Source: a virus. Taken from it: a stretch of 24,053 bases of DNA. A model generated the notes under the pieces. It made no database searches and was not told the DNA's origin. It saw only the letters and a list, made by a program, of their open reading frames with translations. The stretch lies in the IMG/VR virus record IMGVR_UViG_3300032605_001130, positions 1 to 24,053 of that record; one strand, 5' to 3'. A program made the translations under genes and the position numbers. Below are positions 5,767 to 13,024 of this stretch, one piece after another (the first letter of the stretch is position 1; the number at the start of each line of letters is the position of its first letter).

Positions 5767-7426
5767 TTAGATATCTCGATATTTGTTCTTGTTCAGCGGC
5801 AGTAAGTAAATCAACATCATACTCTCCTGAATCAATTTTTTCCACTAAGTGTTTGATATACTCTTGATCATAAGCAAACTGATCAGTTTTGTCTTTGTCT
5901 ACTTCAATCCATTTAATACCATTCCATTTGAATAGTTTACCTGGTAGATAATCTACACGTAGGAACATGTCACCTCTGCCCGGATTTGCTGGAAACTCTG
6001 TACCAAATCCTGCTTGAGTATTTACTGCATTGTCTGCTGTGATGCTCATATCTGGAATATCTACAAAATTAGTCTTAGCCGTATTAAGAATAGGATCTGG
6101 GTCAATATGTGGATTATCTTTTACTACATTAATAGTTACACCAGAATTTAATAATGTATAAGTCTCTTCGTCCGGCGTTGTAGGTGCAAATTGTTGATTT
6201 AACTTGTTAATAAAATCTTCTGCACTTTCACCTTGTGGTTCTTCAGTAGGACCCCATGACCAAGGTTTAGTCAGGTATGGATGTTGATCCTGCACATGTT
6301 CTTCCGGTGTTTCTAGGTATTCAGTATGCGTATGATGTTGAATTAGCCCATCATTATGCTTTTCGTCTATTCTAGCATTCCAACTATCAATCGGACTAAA
6401 TTTACCATTGTTAGCATCTATTTCACGGGCAATTTCTCGGCCATGATCAAAGAATTCTCGTTCTGTATCGAATAAGGTTGAAGACATTGATGTCATTTCT
6501 ACATTACCTGCAGCGGCTTTGATGGCTTCTAATTGCTCATCAGTTAGCGGACCATCATCTGGTTCGTATGCGGCTGTTTCATCCCACTCAGGCCATGCTT
6601 CACTATCAGGTATCCATTCTTGATGCCACCCTTCACGTTTCTGATCCTTTTCAGCTTTTGTTTTATCATCTTCTCGAGACCATTCAACTGTTTGTTCTGC
6701 GGCTAAGATAAGGATAAGTGCTAAAGGATCAAACACTAGAACTAATAGAATAATTACCCAACGCACAGCACGTTCTAATAGGTTAGCATCTGGATTATCA
6801 CCGTAGATCAGTGCCGCTATGTATTTGATTGGACCAACTTCTGCTTCAATTTTGCGTGACTGTGCCGCAAGCGGAGCACGCTGTTCTTGTAGTCGAGCTA
6901 TGTTTGACTGTGCCGTAGCAATATCAGCTTGTAAACTCTTACGTTCACCTGCTTGTTGCTTGCGTATTTGAACTGCTTTGTTAGTGCCTTTGTCGTCTGT
7001 GGTACGTGATAGCATTTGGTCAACCTGGCTATCCATTTGTGCTAGGGCTTTTTTGCTCGTAGCAATATTATCCTGTTCCGTTTTAATCTTTTCATCAAGG
7101 ATTTGTACCTGGGCAGAACTATCTCCTACCGTAACGGATTGATCCATGTGTGCCTTGCTGAGGAAACCGAAAATGCCCATGCTGGTAACTAACATAAGCA
7201 CTACAATGGCTGGGACAAGATAAATTTTAAATTGAAGTGGAGCACGATGCCAAAACTTGTGTAACCAAACTGTGGCTACAATTTTGCCCAATTCAAGTGC
7301 GGCACCCATGATAATAATTGGGTATACTGCCGCGGCAAATATAGCACATAGGCCAGCAATACTGTAGTATGCGGCCACAGCCGAAATAGTTAAGGCAACG
7401 CCTAGAACGAATAATCCAAATATCAT
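5750..7426 (-). CDS. Multi-span membrane protein with coiled coil and soluble C-terminal domain
   Basis: This 558 aa protein has hydrophobic segments at about residues 3-22, 24-50 and 68-90. A long Gln/Lys/Asp-rich coiled coil follows at about 105-196, then another hydrophobic segment at about 222-245 and a charged, soluble C-terminal half. Near residues 485-525 an ANPGRGDMFLRVDYLPGKLF segment with KWNGIKWIEV resembles modules I recall from structural proteins of marine T4-like phages. The architecture suggests an inner-membrane protein with an extramembrane coiled coil. It could be a superinfection-exclusion, membrane-remodelling or lysis-related protein, but none of these is shown. A near-consensus AATAAATA lies seven bases before the ATG, and no good Shine-Dalgarno is visible. 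It is the first gene of its run. Confidence 0.8.
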   Translation of the reverse strand: MIFGLFVLGVALTISAVAAYYSIAGLCAIFAAAVYPIIIMGAALELGKIVATVWLHKFWHRAPLQFKIYLVPAIVVLMLVTSMGIFGFLSKAHMDQSVTVGDSSAQVQILDEKIKTEQDNIATSKKALAQMDSQVDQMLSRTTDDKGTNKAVQIRKQQAGERKSLQADIATAQSNIARLQEQRAPLAAQSRKIEAEVGPIKYIAALIYGDNPDANLLERAVRWVIILLVLVFDPLALILILAAEQTVEWSREDDKTKAEKDQKREGWHQEWIPDSEAWPEWDETAAYEPDDGPLTDEQLEAIKAAAGNVEMTSMSSTLFDTEREFFDHGREIAREIDANNGKFSPIDSWNARIDEKHNDGLIQHHTHTEYLETPEEHVQDQHPYLTKPWSWGPTEEPQGESAEDFINKLNQQFAPTTPDEETYTLLNSGVTINVVKDNPHIDPDPILNTAKTNFVDIPDMSITADNAVNTQAGFGTEFPANPGRGDMFLRVDYLPGKLFKWNGIKWIEVDKDKTDQFAYDQEYIKHLVEKIDSGEYDVDLLTAAEQEQISRYLNDTNQ

Positions 7427-7460
7427 AGTTAATTATTTATTAGTGTATATTGATAGCTTA

Positions 7461-7480
7461 ACATTGTAGTTAAACAATGT
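7461..7480. repeat. Inverted repeat in a 66-base intergenic gap
   Basis: ACATTGT, six bases, ACAATGT: seven perfect pairs between the Cys-rich gene and the membrane coiled-coil gene. On the minus strand a TTGACA (7483..7478) overlaps it, but the hexamer 17 bases on is TAAGCT, a poor -10. It could be an operator or a 3' stem; no T-run follows. Confidence 0.35.
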
Positions 7481-7492
7481 CAAACTATTTGG

Positions 7493-7759
7493 TTATGCTT
7501 CTTCAAGATAATATCCACAATGCGGATTGTTTAAAAAGAATCGTGGCTCAGATGGGTAAATCTTACAACCCTCATATCTGTTTTCATATATGGTACATTT
7601 AAGAGTTACACTAGGATCTTGATCGTAGTATTGACACCATTCTAGGGTATAGTTTACAGCATCTGAATAGACCTTGAACATACAACAAGCACTACCACAC
7701 CCGCCGTCTGGGGTGCAGCTGCCTTTGACCACTGGATTAATCCAGATAACGTCAGACAT
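7493..7759 (-). CDS. Small Cys-rich, probably metal-binding protein
   Basis: The protein has 88 aa with nine Cys. CTPDGGCGSACC near the N-terminus is followed by single Cys residues and by GCKIYPSEPRFF and HCGYYLEE. The order of a CxxxCC cluster, then GCxIYPxxP, then a terminal Cys recalls the YkgJ/UPF0153 family of proteins predicted to bind Fe-S or zinc. The spacing differs, so this is only a suggestion. It starts one base after the fibre gene's stop, in the virion gene run. It may be a virion metal-binding part or an assembly or modification factor. Confidence 0.65.
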   Translation of the reverse strand: MSDVIWINPVVKGSCTPDGGCGSACCMFKVYSDAVNYTLEWCQYYDQDPSVTLKCTIYENRYEGCKIYPSEPRFFLNNPHCGYYLEEA

Positions 7760-7760
7760 A

Positions 7761-9878
7761 TTAGATCCAAGCGAAATAGGTTAGATTAAAAGCAGAGAGA
7801 GTGGTACCCATACCATTTGGCGCCCAAAATTGCAGCTGGAATCCTAAGGTATTTGCGGAAAGCGGATATGCGGCAGAAATAAATGCTCCTGAAGTCATAT
7901 CAGCTGCTGGCATAACCATAACTTTATGACTGGTAGTTAGTCCTGCGACAGTTACATTAGCATCCAATGTTGTGGTATTTTTAGCTAGAGTCAGACTTGA
8001 AACACTTACCTGTCCTGCTAGGATTGATGAAGCCGCGGATAAATTAGTGGCCACATTAGCTTTAGTAGCAGTGCCTGTGACATTGCCTACCAAATTGCCT
8101 GTGATAGTGCCAGTTACTGTGACATTACCACCAACTGTTTCATTGTTAGTAATAGCAACGTTACCGGCCGCAATGTTTCCTGAATAGACTGGCAGATATG
8201 AAGATACGTTTGTGTTACTGTATGTTGATATACCAGTTAGTGCCGAACCATTACCAACAAAATAGTTGGCTGTTACGTTACCTGGTGTAGTGAACTGTGT
8301 TGCCTGTAGGCCAACTGAAGCATCAACATAGGCAATTCTTTGTATATTAGCATAAGCTGGACCAGATGAATTTGCTGTAGTCCAGAATTCAATACGTCCG
8401 CCTTGGTTAGTGGCAGTTTGATTTTCATTACTTACAAAACTGATACGACTTGGGCCAATATTTGCCCAACCACTGCTGGTATATACACCTCCCGCAATAC
8501 GGAAAATGTCCTCATTGGCTTGAACTGCTGACGGGTTAGCCATTGTACCATCAAATCTACGACCAGTAAACAAGGCATAGTTGTTTATGGCGTCATTATA
8601 GATGCGACTCGATAAGTTTGCTTGGCCTGTGACGTGCAGCATTACACCAGTATTAACAGGAGTTTGCCAACTACCGCTGGCATCGCCGGTAATCTCTACA
8701 GCACCTTGAGTGCTGTTTTGTGCAGACACTATGAATGTTGATAGTCCAGATTGGATGCTATTACCAGTGACTGATATAGTGCCAGTGACAAAACTGTTAC
8801 CTTGTAGGTAAGTGTTGCCTGTAATGGTTGTAACCTGTCCAGTTACATAGGTATTACCAATTACTGTGGTAGTTCCTGTAACAAAAGTATTGCCAGCTAT
8901 ATAACTATTACCAGTTAGAGTTGCGGTTCCTACCACTGTGGTGTTACCAGTTACCAGAGTGTTACCTGTTACTAGAGTATTACCTGTTACTGTTGTGGTT
9001 CCAACTACTACAGTATTACCTGTTACCAATGTATTACCTGTAACAGTTGTATATCCCGTTACTATTGTATTACCAGTCACTGTGGTAGTTCCAGTTACTA
9101 GAGTATTGCCAGTTACTGTAGTATTACCAGTTATGCTTGTGTTGCCAACTAAGTGCGCATTACCAGCAATGGTTAGGTCACCGTTGAATATGCTCAGTCC
9201 ATTGTTAGTTGTTTGGCCTGTGATGACAATGTTACCTATGTGTGCTACATCGCCAACAAATGATGTGAATCCTGTGTGGTAAGCATTGCCATTGAATACA
9301 GTATTACCGTTAAACGTGCTAGAACCAGTGTTTATTGAATTACCAGTGATAGTTACGTTACCAGTTTGATAAGTGTTACCTGTACGAGTAGTATCACCGT
9401 TAATGATAGTAGCACCGTTAAATGTAGTTGTCCCATTATTAACAGCATTACCTGTAACTGTTATATTACCAAAATTAGTTTCATTACCAACAAAATAACT
9501 TTGGCCGTTGATGTTCAATTTACCATTGACCACTACATTACCAAAATTATCTACAGAAAATAGAGGAGATCCAGTAGCACCTGAGGCTGTAGTAAAGAAT
9601 CCCACATTACCGATTAGATTAACAGTACCAGTACCATTGGTCTGTACGTTTAAGTTAGCATTAGCAGGTTGTGTACTAATTGTGGTATTAGTAATTAGTA
9701 AGTTACCAATGTTAGCATTACCAACAGCAATGTAAACAGGTAGTCCACCGGGAGTTGCACCATCACTGCGGCGTAGTTCGCCAGTGGTTAAATTGTAGAA
9801 TAAACGACCAAATTCACCTATGTGAGAAGTGAATGCATCTTGTGTAATACCACTGCTAATTTTAACTGCTTGTGACAT
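7761..9878 (-). CDS. Tail-fibre-like protein with about 40 hexapeptide repeats
   Basis: At 705 aa this is the largest virion-type protein here. An N-terminal module (FTSHIGEFGRLFYNLTTGEL...RRSDG...GGLPVYI) resembles attachment domains of phage fibres. Residues about 137-380 are a run of six-residue repeats with consensus NTxVTG, which suggests a beta-helix or triple-stranded shaft in which Thr/Val face inward and Asn-Gly form turns. Residues about 385-530 form a distinct domain (FRIAGG...RISFVSNENQ...GRIEFW), and more NVTxxG-type repeats follow before a short C-terminal domain. It likely forms a long, thin trimeric fibre for host contact. The ATG is held in a hairpin with the upstream gene's stop (see 9874-9898). 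Repeat number is likely to vary between relatives. Confidence 0.85.
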   Translation of the reverse strand: MSQAVKISSGITQDAFTSHIGEFGRLFYNLTTGELRRSDGATPGGLPVYIAVGNANIGNLLITNTTISTQPANANLNVQTNGTGTVNLIGNVGFFTTASGATGSPLFSVDNFGNVVVNGKLNINGQSYFVGNETNFGNITVTGNAVNNGTTTFNGATIINGDTTRTGNTYQTGNVTITGNSINTGSSTFNGNTVFNGNAYHTGFTSFVGDVAHIGNIVITGQTTNNGLSIFNGDLTIAGNAHLVGNTSITGNTTVTGNTLVTGTTTVTGNTIVTGYTTVTGNTLVTGNTVVVGTTTVTGNTLVTGNTLVTGNTTVVGTATLTGNSYIAGNTFVTGTTTVIGNTYVTGQVTTITGNTYLQGNSFVTGTISVTGNSIQSGLSTFIVSAQNSTQGAVEITGDASGSWQTPVNTGVMLHVTGQANLSSRIYNDAINNYALFTGRRFDGTMANPSAVQANEDIFRIAGGVYTSSGWANIGPSRISFVSNENQTATNQGGRIEFWTTANSSGPAYANIQRIAYVDASVGLQATQFTTPGNVTANYFVGNGSALTGISTYSNTNVSSYLPVYSGNIAAGNVAITNNETVGGNVTVTGTITGNLVGNVTGTATKANVATNLSAASSILAGQVSVSSLTLAKNTTTLDANVTVAGLTTSHKVMVMPAADMTSGAFISAAYPLSANTLGFQLQFWAPNGMGTTLSAFNLTYFAWI
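8739..9470 (-). repeat. Degenerate 18-bp tandem repeats coding the hexapeptide fibre shaft
   Basis: About 40 units of 18 bases encode the six-residue repeat. The most regular part is about 8820-9150, where GTATTACC and AGTTACTGT-type words recur on the plus strand. Units differ in the third and fourth residues, so selection for the protein pattern is visible, but neighbouring units are alike enough for slippage or recombination. Confidence 0.85.
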
Positions 9879-9898
9879 TGGAACTAATCTCCAATGTC
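9874..9898 (-). promoter_or_regulatory. Hairpin hiding the start of the fibre gene
   Basis: On the minus strand GACATTGGA (9898..9890) pairs perfectly over nine bases with TCCAATGTC (9882..9874). The loop carries the TAG stop of the upstream gene, the 5' arm carries most of the GGAG ribosome site, and the 3' arm contains the fibre ATG. A ribosome finishing the upstream gene would melt it, so fibre synthesis should be coupled to that gene. Confidence 0.6.
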
Positions 9899-10228
9899 GT
9901 TATCTTCACCAGCTGTATGGGCAACGATAACAGGAAGGCCTGCATTTTGTTTAATGATGTTTAGCTCATCTGGGCCTTCACATTCGCATTCAGTTGCTCC
10001 ACATATTGGACATGTTTCTTGTTCCCCTTGTACTGCTTGTTTTAACAGTTCAAGTTTTTGTTGTAAGGGCGGAACCATTGCTGTAGGTTCTGTGGCATCT
10101 GTGTGATCAACTTCTACAGGTGCTAATTCAGCGTGTGGTACTGAATTTTCCGGGCGGGCTTGTTCTTCACCACCAGTATGCTGATCAATTACGTCAGCTA
10201 ACTTTCTTAAAATTTCACTTGCTCTCAT
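9884..10228 (-). CDS. Conserved phage protein with a short zinc-knuckle-like motif
   Basis: This 114 aa, strongly acidic protein starts with an amphipathic MRASEILRKLADVIDQ helix. A Pro/Glu-rich middle follows, then CPICGATECEC (about residues 77-87), which could bind a metal ion. The ending PDELNIIKQNAGLPVIVAHTAGEDNDIGD resembles tails I recall in proteins of uncultured marine phages. It lies upstream of and is probably coupled to the fibre gene (hairpin at 9874-9898). An AAGGA precedes its ATG. It may be a virion assembly or scaffold-type part; no function is known. Confidence 0.7.
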   Translation of the reverse strand: MRASEILRKLADVIDQHTGGEEQARPENSVPHAELAPVEVDHTDATEPTAMVPPLQQKLELLKQAVQGEQETCPICGATECECEGPDELNIIKQNAGLPVIVAHTAGEDNDIGD

Positions 10229-10237
10229 GTTTTATCC

Positions 10238-10558
10238 TTACCAAGGTGTCACTGCAAAATTAACCCAACCAATTTCAGTTACACTTACTGTACCAGTGCC
10301 ACTTACTGCTAGGAAAGCGATTTGAGGACCTTGTCCTGCTTGTGTAATATTACCGCCACTTGCTATTAAGTTACCCGGTCCGCAATTGATATCACGAACT
10401 ACACCTGCTGGTAATATTGCACAATTACCTGCATAAGCAACTGGATTGTGCCCAGTTGCATAGTAACAAGACACGGTGCTTGATACTTTAACTTTTGTAC
10501 TGTTTAAAATTGCGCTAACATTACTTGTTGCGCCAACTGCGATGTCATAGACTGCCAT
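10238..10558 (-). CDS. Small beta-rich virion-type protein A
   Basis: This 106 aa protein is rich in Val, Thr, Gly and Ala with alternating hydrophobics. Segments such as VSCYYATGHNPVAYAGNCAILPAG, then PQIAFLAVSGTGTVSVTEIGW, suggest a beta sandwich. The neighbouring 92 aa gene has the same plan (SVYFVVGEKPEAIPGKSALLHAG, then SRIAFTAVNNQGMVIITEL), so the two are distant tandem paralogues. Such small beta proteins in virion clusters are often capsid decoration or fibre-tip proteins; that is inference. A CTAAATA late box lies 25 bases upstream and an AGAGGAA Shine-Dalgarno precedes the ATG. Confidence 0.75.
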   Translation of the reverse strand: MAVYDIAVGATSNVSAILNSTKVKVSSTVSCYYATGHNPVAYAGNCAILPAGVVRDINCGPGNLIASGGNITQAGQGPQIAFLAVSGTGTVSVTEIGWVNFAVTPW

Positions 10559-10583
10559 GAGTGTTCCTCTAATCTAATAATTG

Positions 10584-10590
10584 TATTTAG
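10584..10590 (-). promoter_or_regulatory. CTAAATA late promoter box
   Basis: GCTAAATA on the minus strand, 25 bases before the ATG of the 106 aa virion-type gene. The same word stands 24 bases before the fibre-type gene at 23906, which supports a promoter role. CTAAATA-like boxes are known late signals in T4-like phages of marine bacteria. Confidence 0.45.
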
Positions 10591-10596
10591 CTAATG

Positions 10597-10875
10597 TTAC
10601 GCCGAACAGCTTGCTTTTGCTCCTACGGTAAGTTCAGTTATGATAACCATGCCCTGATTATTAACTGCCGTAAATGCAATGCGGCTACAACTAACTGGTA
10701 ATTTTATTTGGCGAGTTTCGCCAGCATGTAGTAAAGCACTTTTTCCTGGAATTGCTTCTGGTTTCTCACCTACTACAAAATAAACAGAAACATCTGAATA
10801 TATTGAAATAGGACCTTTACGTAGGACTGGCGTTGCTTGACTGATATTATTAGCATGTATAGAGTATGAAGCCAT
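10597..10875 (-). CDS. Small beta-rich virion-type protein B (paralogue of A)
   Basis: This 92 aa protein shares layout and several motifs with the downstream 106 aa protein: an N-terminal strand, a YFVVGEKPEAIPGKSALL block, and a C-terminal IAFTAVNNQGMVIITEL block. It is probably a virion surface or decoration protein, by neighbourhood. No Shine-Dalgarno precedes the ATG; instead a TATAAATA box ends four bases before it, which would place the transcript start at or next to the ATG. It is the first gene after the intrinsic terminator, so it probably heads the virion transcription unit. Confidence 0.72.
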   Translation of the reverse strand: MASYSIHANNISQATPVLRKGPISIYSDVSVYFVVGEKPEAIPGKSALLHAGETRQIKLPVSCSRIAFTAVNNQGMVIITELTVGAKASCSA

Positions 10876-10879
10876 ACAG

Positions 10880-10887
10880 TATTTATA
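10880..10887 (-). promoter_or_regulatory. TATAAATA late promoter box abutting a start codon
   Basis: A perfect T4-type late box on the minus strand, between the terminator and the ATG at 10875 with only CTGT in between. T4 late transcripts begin about six bases past the box, so the message would be leaderless or nearly so. Confidence 0.6.
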
Positions 10888-10890
10888 GTC

Positions 10891-10915
10891 AAAAAGAAAG
10901 GACCCGAAGGTCCTT
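10891..10915 (-). terminator. Intrinsic terminator with UUCG loop
   Basis: On the minus strand AAGGACC, TTCG, GGTCCTT form seven perfect pairs closed by a UUCG tetraloop, followed two bases later by TTTTT. It ends the short unit of the 68 aa gene (10944-11150) and insulates it from the virion unit, whose TATAAATA box starts four bases further on. Confidence 0.9.
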
Positions 10916-10943
10916 AAAATTACAACTTTAGGAGTTACAACAA

Positions 10944-11150
10944 TTACATATTTTCTACAGCATGTTCAGCAATTTTATTAGCAATCATATCAGGAATGCT
11001 CAACCATGGCCATTCTAATTCAAATGGACAACCATTTTCACCCCAGCTATGTGTAGTAATAAACTGTTTATAAGCTGTTAAGTCTGCTTTACTTGTAACA
11101 TCAAACTCACGTTTTGGAAATCTATTCTTTAATGCGTTTGTAGTAACCAT
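10944..11150 (-). CDS. Small conserved phage protein (68 aa), monocistronic
   Basis: The protein holds WGENGCPFELEWPWLSIPDMI near residues 36-56. I recall this motif from small proteins of T4-like phages of marine bacteria (a WGxxGCPFxLExPxxxxPDM pattern). It has its own strong promoter (11181-11209), an AAAGG ribosome site and its own terminator, which is rare in this compact genome and suggests high early expression. No function is known; a host-takeover peptide is possible. Confidence 0.78.
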   Translation of the reverse strand: MVTTNALKNRFPKREFDVTSKADLTAYKQFITTHSWGENGCPFELEWPWLSIPDMIANKIAEHAVENM

Positions 11151-11180
11151 TTGCTACCTTTCTTAATTAACTTAACAGCA

Positions 11181-11209
11181 ATTATACAGTCGTTTAAAAT
11201 AAAAGTCAA
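11181..11209 (-). promoter_or_regulatory. Early-type promoter of the 68 aa gene
   Basis: TTGACT (11209..11204), 17 bases, then a perfect TATAAT (11186..11181) on the minus strand, with TTT directly after the -35 box. The 68 aa gene's ATG is about 30 bases downstream. It shares TTGACTTTT with the promoters at 12484 and 15017. Confidence 0.85.
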
Positions 11210-11218
11210 GTAGATTAA

Positions 11219-11226
11219 TATAAATA
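11219..11226 (+). promoter_or_regulatory. TATAAATA late box five bases before the ATG at 11232
   Basis: A perfect late box on the plus strand. The start expected six bases past the box falls exactly on the A of the ATG, and no Shine-Dalgarno is present. No -35 box is seen 17 bases upstream, so a late sigma is more likely than sigma70. Confidence 0.6.
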
Positions 11227-11231
11227 GTATT

Positions 11232-11777
11232 ATGAAGAATTTATTACACTACATTAACCTAGTTGAAGCTAGAATTGAGCACCCAGATGTTAGCTACGCT
11301 GACGATCCAACTAAAGTTACAGCTAGACTGAGCTCTTATAAGAGTGCTGAATTTACACGTCTTGCTAAAAATATGATGCGTATTGATGAATTAACCACTG
11401 AGTTAAAACAACTACAGGCCGATGTAAAACAAGCACGTCGCGAAGATGTAGCTGAGTTATTTGACATCGAAGATGCTGTATTAACACGTGTAGTAGAAAC
11501 TAAAAGTGCCTACTTCAAACTAACCAAAGACCCCAAACCTACCGAAACTCCTCAATACAAAACTATTCTTGAGGAATTTACCAAACACCTAACTCCGGAA
11601 TTAATACAGGTTCTAGAAGTGTTAAAGAAACAACACGTAACTATAACACAAAAAGAACCTGCACTTACTTACGAGCCAATTGCCGAAGACAACGGTAGTG
11701 GCATATTAGCTAAGATCCGCGGGTGGCTACCTAAATTTGATTCCAGGTTGGAACAAATTGAGCATCAATTGGTTTAA
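11232..11777 (+). CDS. Helical protein of unknown function (181 aa)
   Basis: The protein is mostly helical and charged. It opens with MKNLLHYINLVEARIE, followed by a coiled-coil-like region at about residues 50-80 (MRIDELTTELKQLQADVKQARR). A second helical region follows, then a Trp-bearing C-terminus (IRGWLPKFDSRLEQIEHQLV). MKNLLHYINLVE-type openings are common in phage prohead and structural proteins translated late, but I do not know this family. It appears leaderless from a late box. Its last 47 bases overlap the convergent gene at 11731-12381. Confidence 0.72.
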   Translation: MKNLLHYINLVEARIEHPDVSYADDPTKVTARLSSYKSAEFTRLAKNMMRIDELTTELKQLQADVKQARREDVAELFDIEDAVLTRVVETKSAYFKLTKDPKPTETPQYKTILEEFTKHLTPELIQVLEVLKKQHVTITQKEPALTYEPIAEDNGSGILAKIRGWLPKFDSRLEQIEHQLV

Positions 11778-12381
11778 CTGTTACCCGAGACGAAATTGTT
11801 GGTTGGTTAATATCACTTAGGTGATCAATAAACCAATTATAATCAATTTCTGTCAATCCAAATGAATTGGTAAACTGATCAAAATTAGACTTTGATTGCA
11901 GTATCCATGGCCAATATTTACTATCAAAATTTGCTAATGTAATATGATTCAGTGCGCTGTCCTGTGTAATATACTTGTGAATTTCTTGGCTCACTGGCAT
12001 GATGGTCATAAACTCTAACAGCAATATTGGATTTTCGTTCAAACGTTTACTTCTAAAAATATGACTTGGGTCATACATACCCTTATCTTTACTTGTGCCT
12101 GCTTGCATTGCACCTAATTGTTCTTGTCTAATATGATTAAAGTCTATATTAAATCTTTGTTTTTCATTTTTTGTAATAATACATGGAAAATCGATCCACC
12201 CAGGAGCTCCGGATACTACACAGTGCAATGGAGTTAATACATCGCCGTGATACATATATTGTAATATGGGCAAATTATGATTTTTATATTTGGCTTTTGC
12301 ACGCTCACCACTTTTATCAGTGCGAGTTGGTTCAAAATATCTAGTTAATGGTAGTGCTGGTTTCCAATTATGCGTACTCAC
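11731..12381 (-). CDS. Unknown soluble protein (216 aa)
   Basis: The gene starts with GTG at 12381 after AAAGGAAAG, a good ribosome site. The protein is basic to neutral and holds several aromatic-rich segments: LTRYFEPTR, then LHCVVSGAPGWIDFPCII, KYWPWILQSK and IDYNWFIDHL. There are conserved-looking His and Asp residues, but no catalytic pattern I can name. It has its own promoter at 12416-12444, divergent from the small-gene array, and converges on and overlaps the 181 aa gene. No function is assigned. Confidence 0.7.
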   Translation of the reverse strand: MSTHNWKPALPLTRYFEPTRTDKSGERAKAKYKNHNLPILQYMYHGDVLTPLHCVVSGAPGWIDFPCIITKNEKQRFNIDFNHIRQEQLGAMQAGTSKDKGMYDPSHIFRSKRLNENPILLLEFMTIMPVSQEIHKYITQDSALNHITLANFDSKYWPWILQSKSNFDQFTNSFGLTEIDYNWFIDHLSDINQPTISSRVTVKPIDAQFVPTWNQI

Positions 12382-12415
12382 TGTCTTTCCTTTCGAATTT
12401 ATTTAAGACTGTTGT

Positions 12416-12444
12416 AATATATAGCTATTAAAAATAAAAATCAA
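12416..12444 (-). promoter_or_regulatory. Early-type promoter of the 216 aa gene
   Basis: TTGATT (12444..12439), 17 bases, TATATT (12421..12416) on the minus strand. The -35 box continues as TTGATTTTT, matching the TTGACTTTT of the other early promoters. It is back to back with the plus-strand promoter at 12484. Confidence 0.65.
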
Positions 12445-12483
12445 TGATTAGGTTTACCAAAATATTAACCAAAATAATATTCC

Positions 12484-12512
12484 TTGACTTTTCTACTGAG
12501 TGACTATATAAT
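12484..12512 (+). promoter_or_regulatory. Early promoter of the small-gene array
   Basis: TTGACT (12484-12489), 17 bases, perfect TATAAT (12507-12512). The first ATG is at 12519, seven bases after the -10, where transcription should begin, so the array's first gene is probably read from a leaderless message. Confidence 0.85.
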
Positions 12513-12518
12513 AGTAAC

Positions 12519-12734
12519 ATGAAGATTCTATTAGAGCAAGATGGCGGACATTTGGCAATGATTGTTGAACACAGTCTAAAGCCTCAATGGGATGCTGTAA
12601 TTTATGATATAGCTGAAGAGCTCAAGGACCGTAAAGGTGTGCGTCGTATGGCCTATGATACTTGGCACTGGGATCTACGTAAACAGCAAGAAGCTGAAGA
12701 ATATATTACATACTTTTATTTGAAGCACGAATAA
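12519..12734 (+). CDS. Small-gene array member 1 (71 aa)
   Basis: This first gene of the array has no Shine-Dalgarno and its ATG coincides with the predicted transcript start. It holds a Trp-rich central part (LKPQWDAVIYDIAEEL and DTWHWDLRKQ). It ends in EEYITYFYLKHE, a divergent version of the C-terminal array motif (D/E-x-x-T-x-F-x-L-R/K). Its stop overlaps the next start (TAATG). It is probably an early, small host-interaction protein; no family is recognised. Confidence 0.72.
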   Translation: MKILLEQDGGHLAMIVEHSLKPQWDAVIYDIAEELKDRKGVRRMAYDTWHWDLRKQQEAEEYITYFYLKHE

Positions 12735-13024
12735 TGACCTTAGATATTACATATGGTAACATCGAAGAAGGTCCGGTGTACTTGAACATCAAGGGCAGTG
12801 ATCACGCGGCTCGAATTTTTATTAATTTTTTAAGAGATATAATTGGATATGTGCCCGATGATCCTGTTGTTGAAATTTCAGAGTACCAACGGGTCAAGGC
12901 TGCTCTAGCTGAATATAATGCAGTGTACAAATTTAATCAGGCCAAGGCCGGACATATCAAACGACATTTTATACGCTTTGGTACTCCTAAAGATCTAACA
13001 GCATTTTTAATGAGATACTCATGA
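12734..13024 (+). CDS. Small-gene array member 2 (96 aa)
   Basis: The N-terminal part has no relation I can see to its neighbours (alpha/beta-like, AARIFINFLRDIIGYVPDDP). The end RFGTPKDLTAFLMRYS fits the array motif: an aromatic strand, then D-L-T-A-F-x-M-R-Y. The TGA overlaps the next ATG (ATGA). No function is known. Confidence 0.75.
   Translation: MTLDITYGNIEEGPVYLNIKGSDHAARIFINFLRDIIGYVPDDPVVEISEYQRVKAALAEYNAVYKFNQAKAGHIKRHFIRFGTPKDLTAFLMRYS

Noticed and set aside
7455-7483. TTGACA with 17-base spacing as a promoter for the membrane coiled-coil gene
   Set aside because: The -10 position reads TAAGCT, a poor match. The inverted repeat was kept as a feature, the promoter was not.
8938-9282. 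Plus-strand frame coding a Val/Leu/Pro-Thr-rich repeat protein
   Set aside because: It mirrors the hexapeptide repeats of the fibre gene on the other strand, and low-complexity repeats keep antisense frames open by chance.
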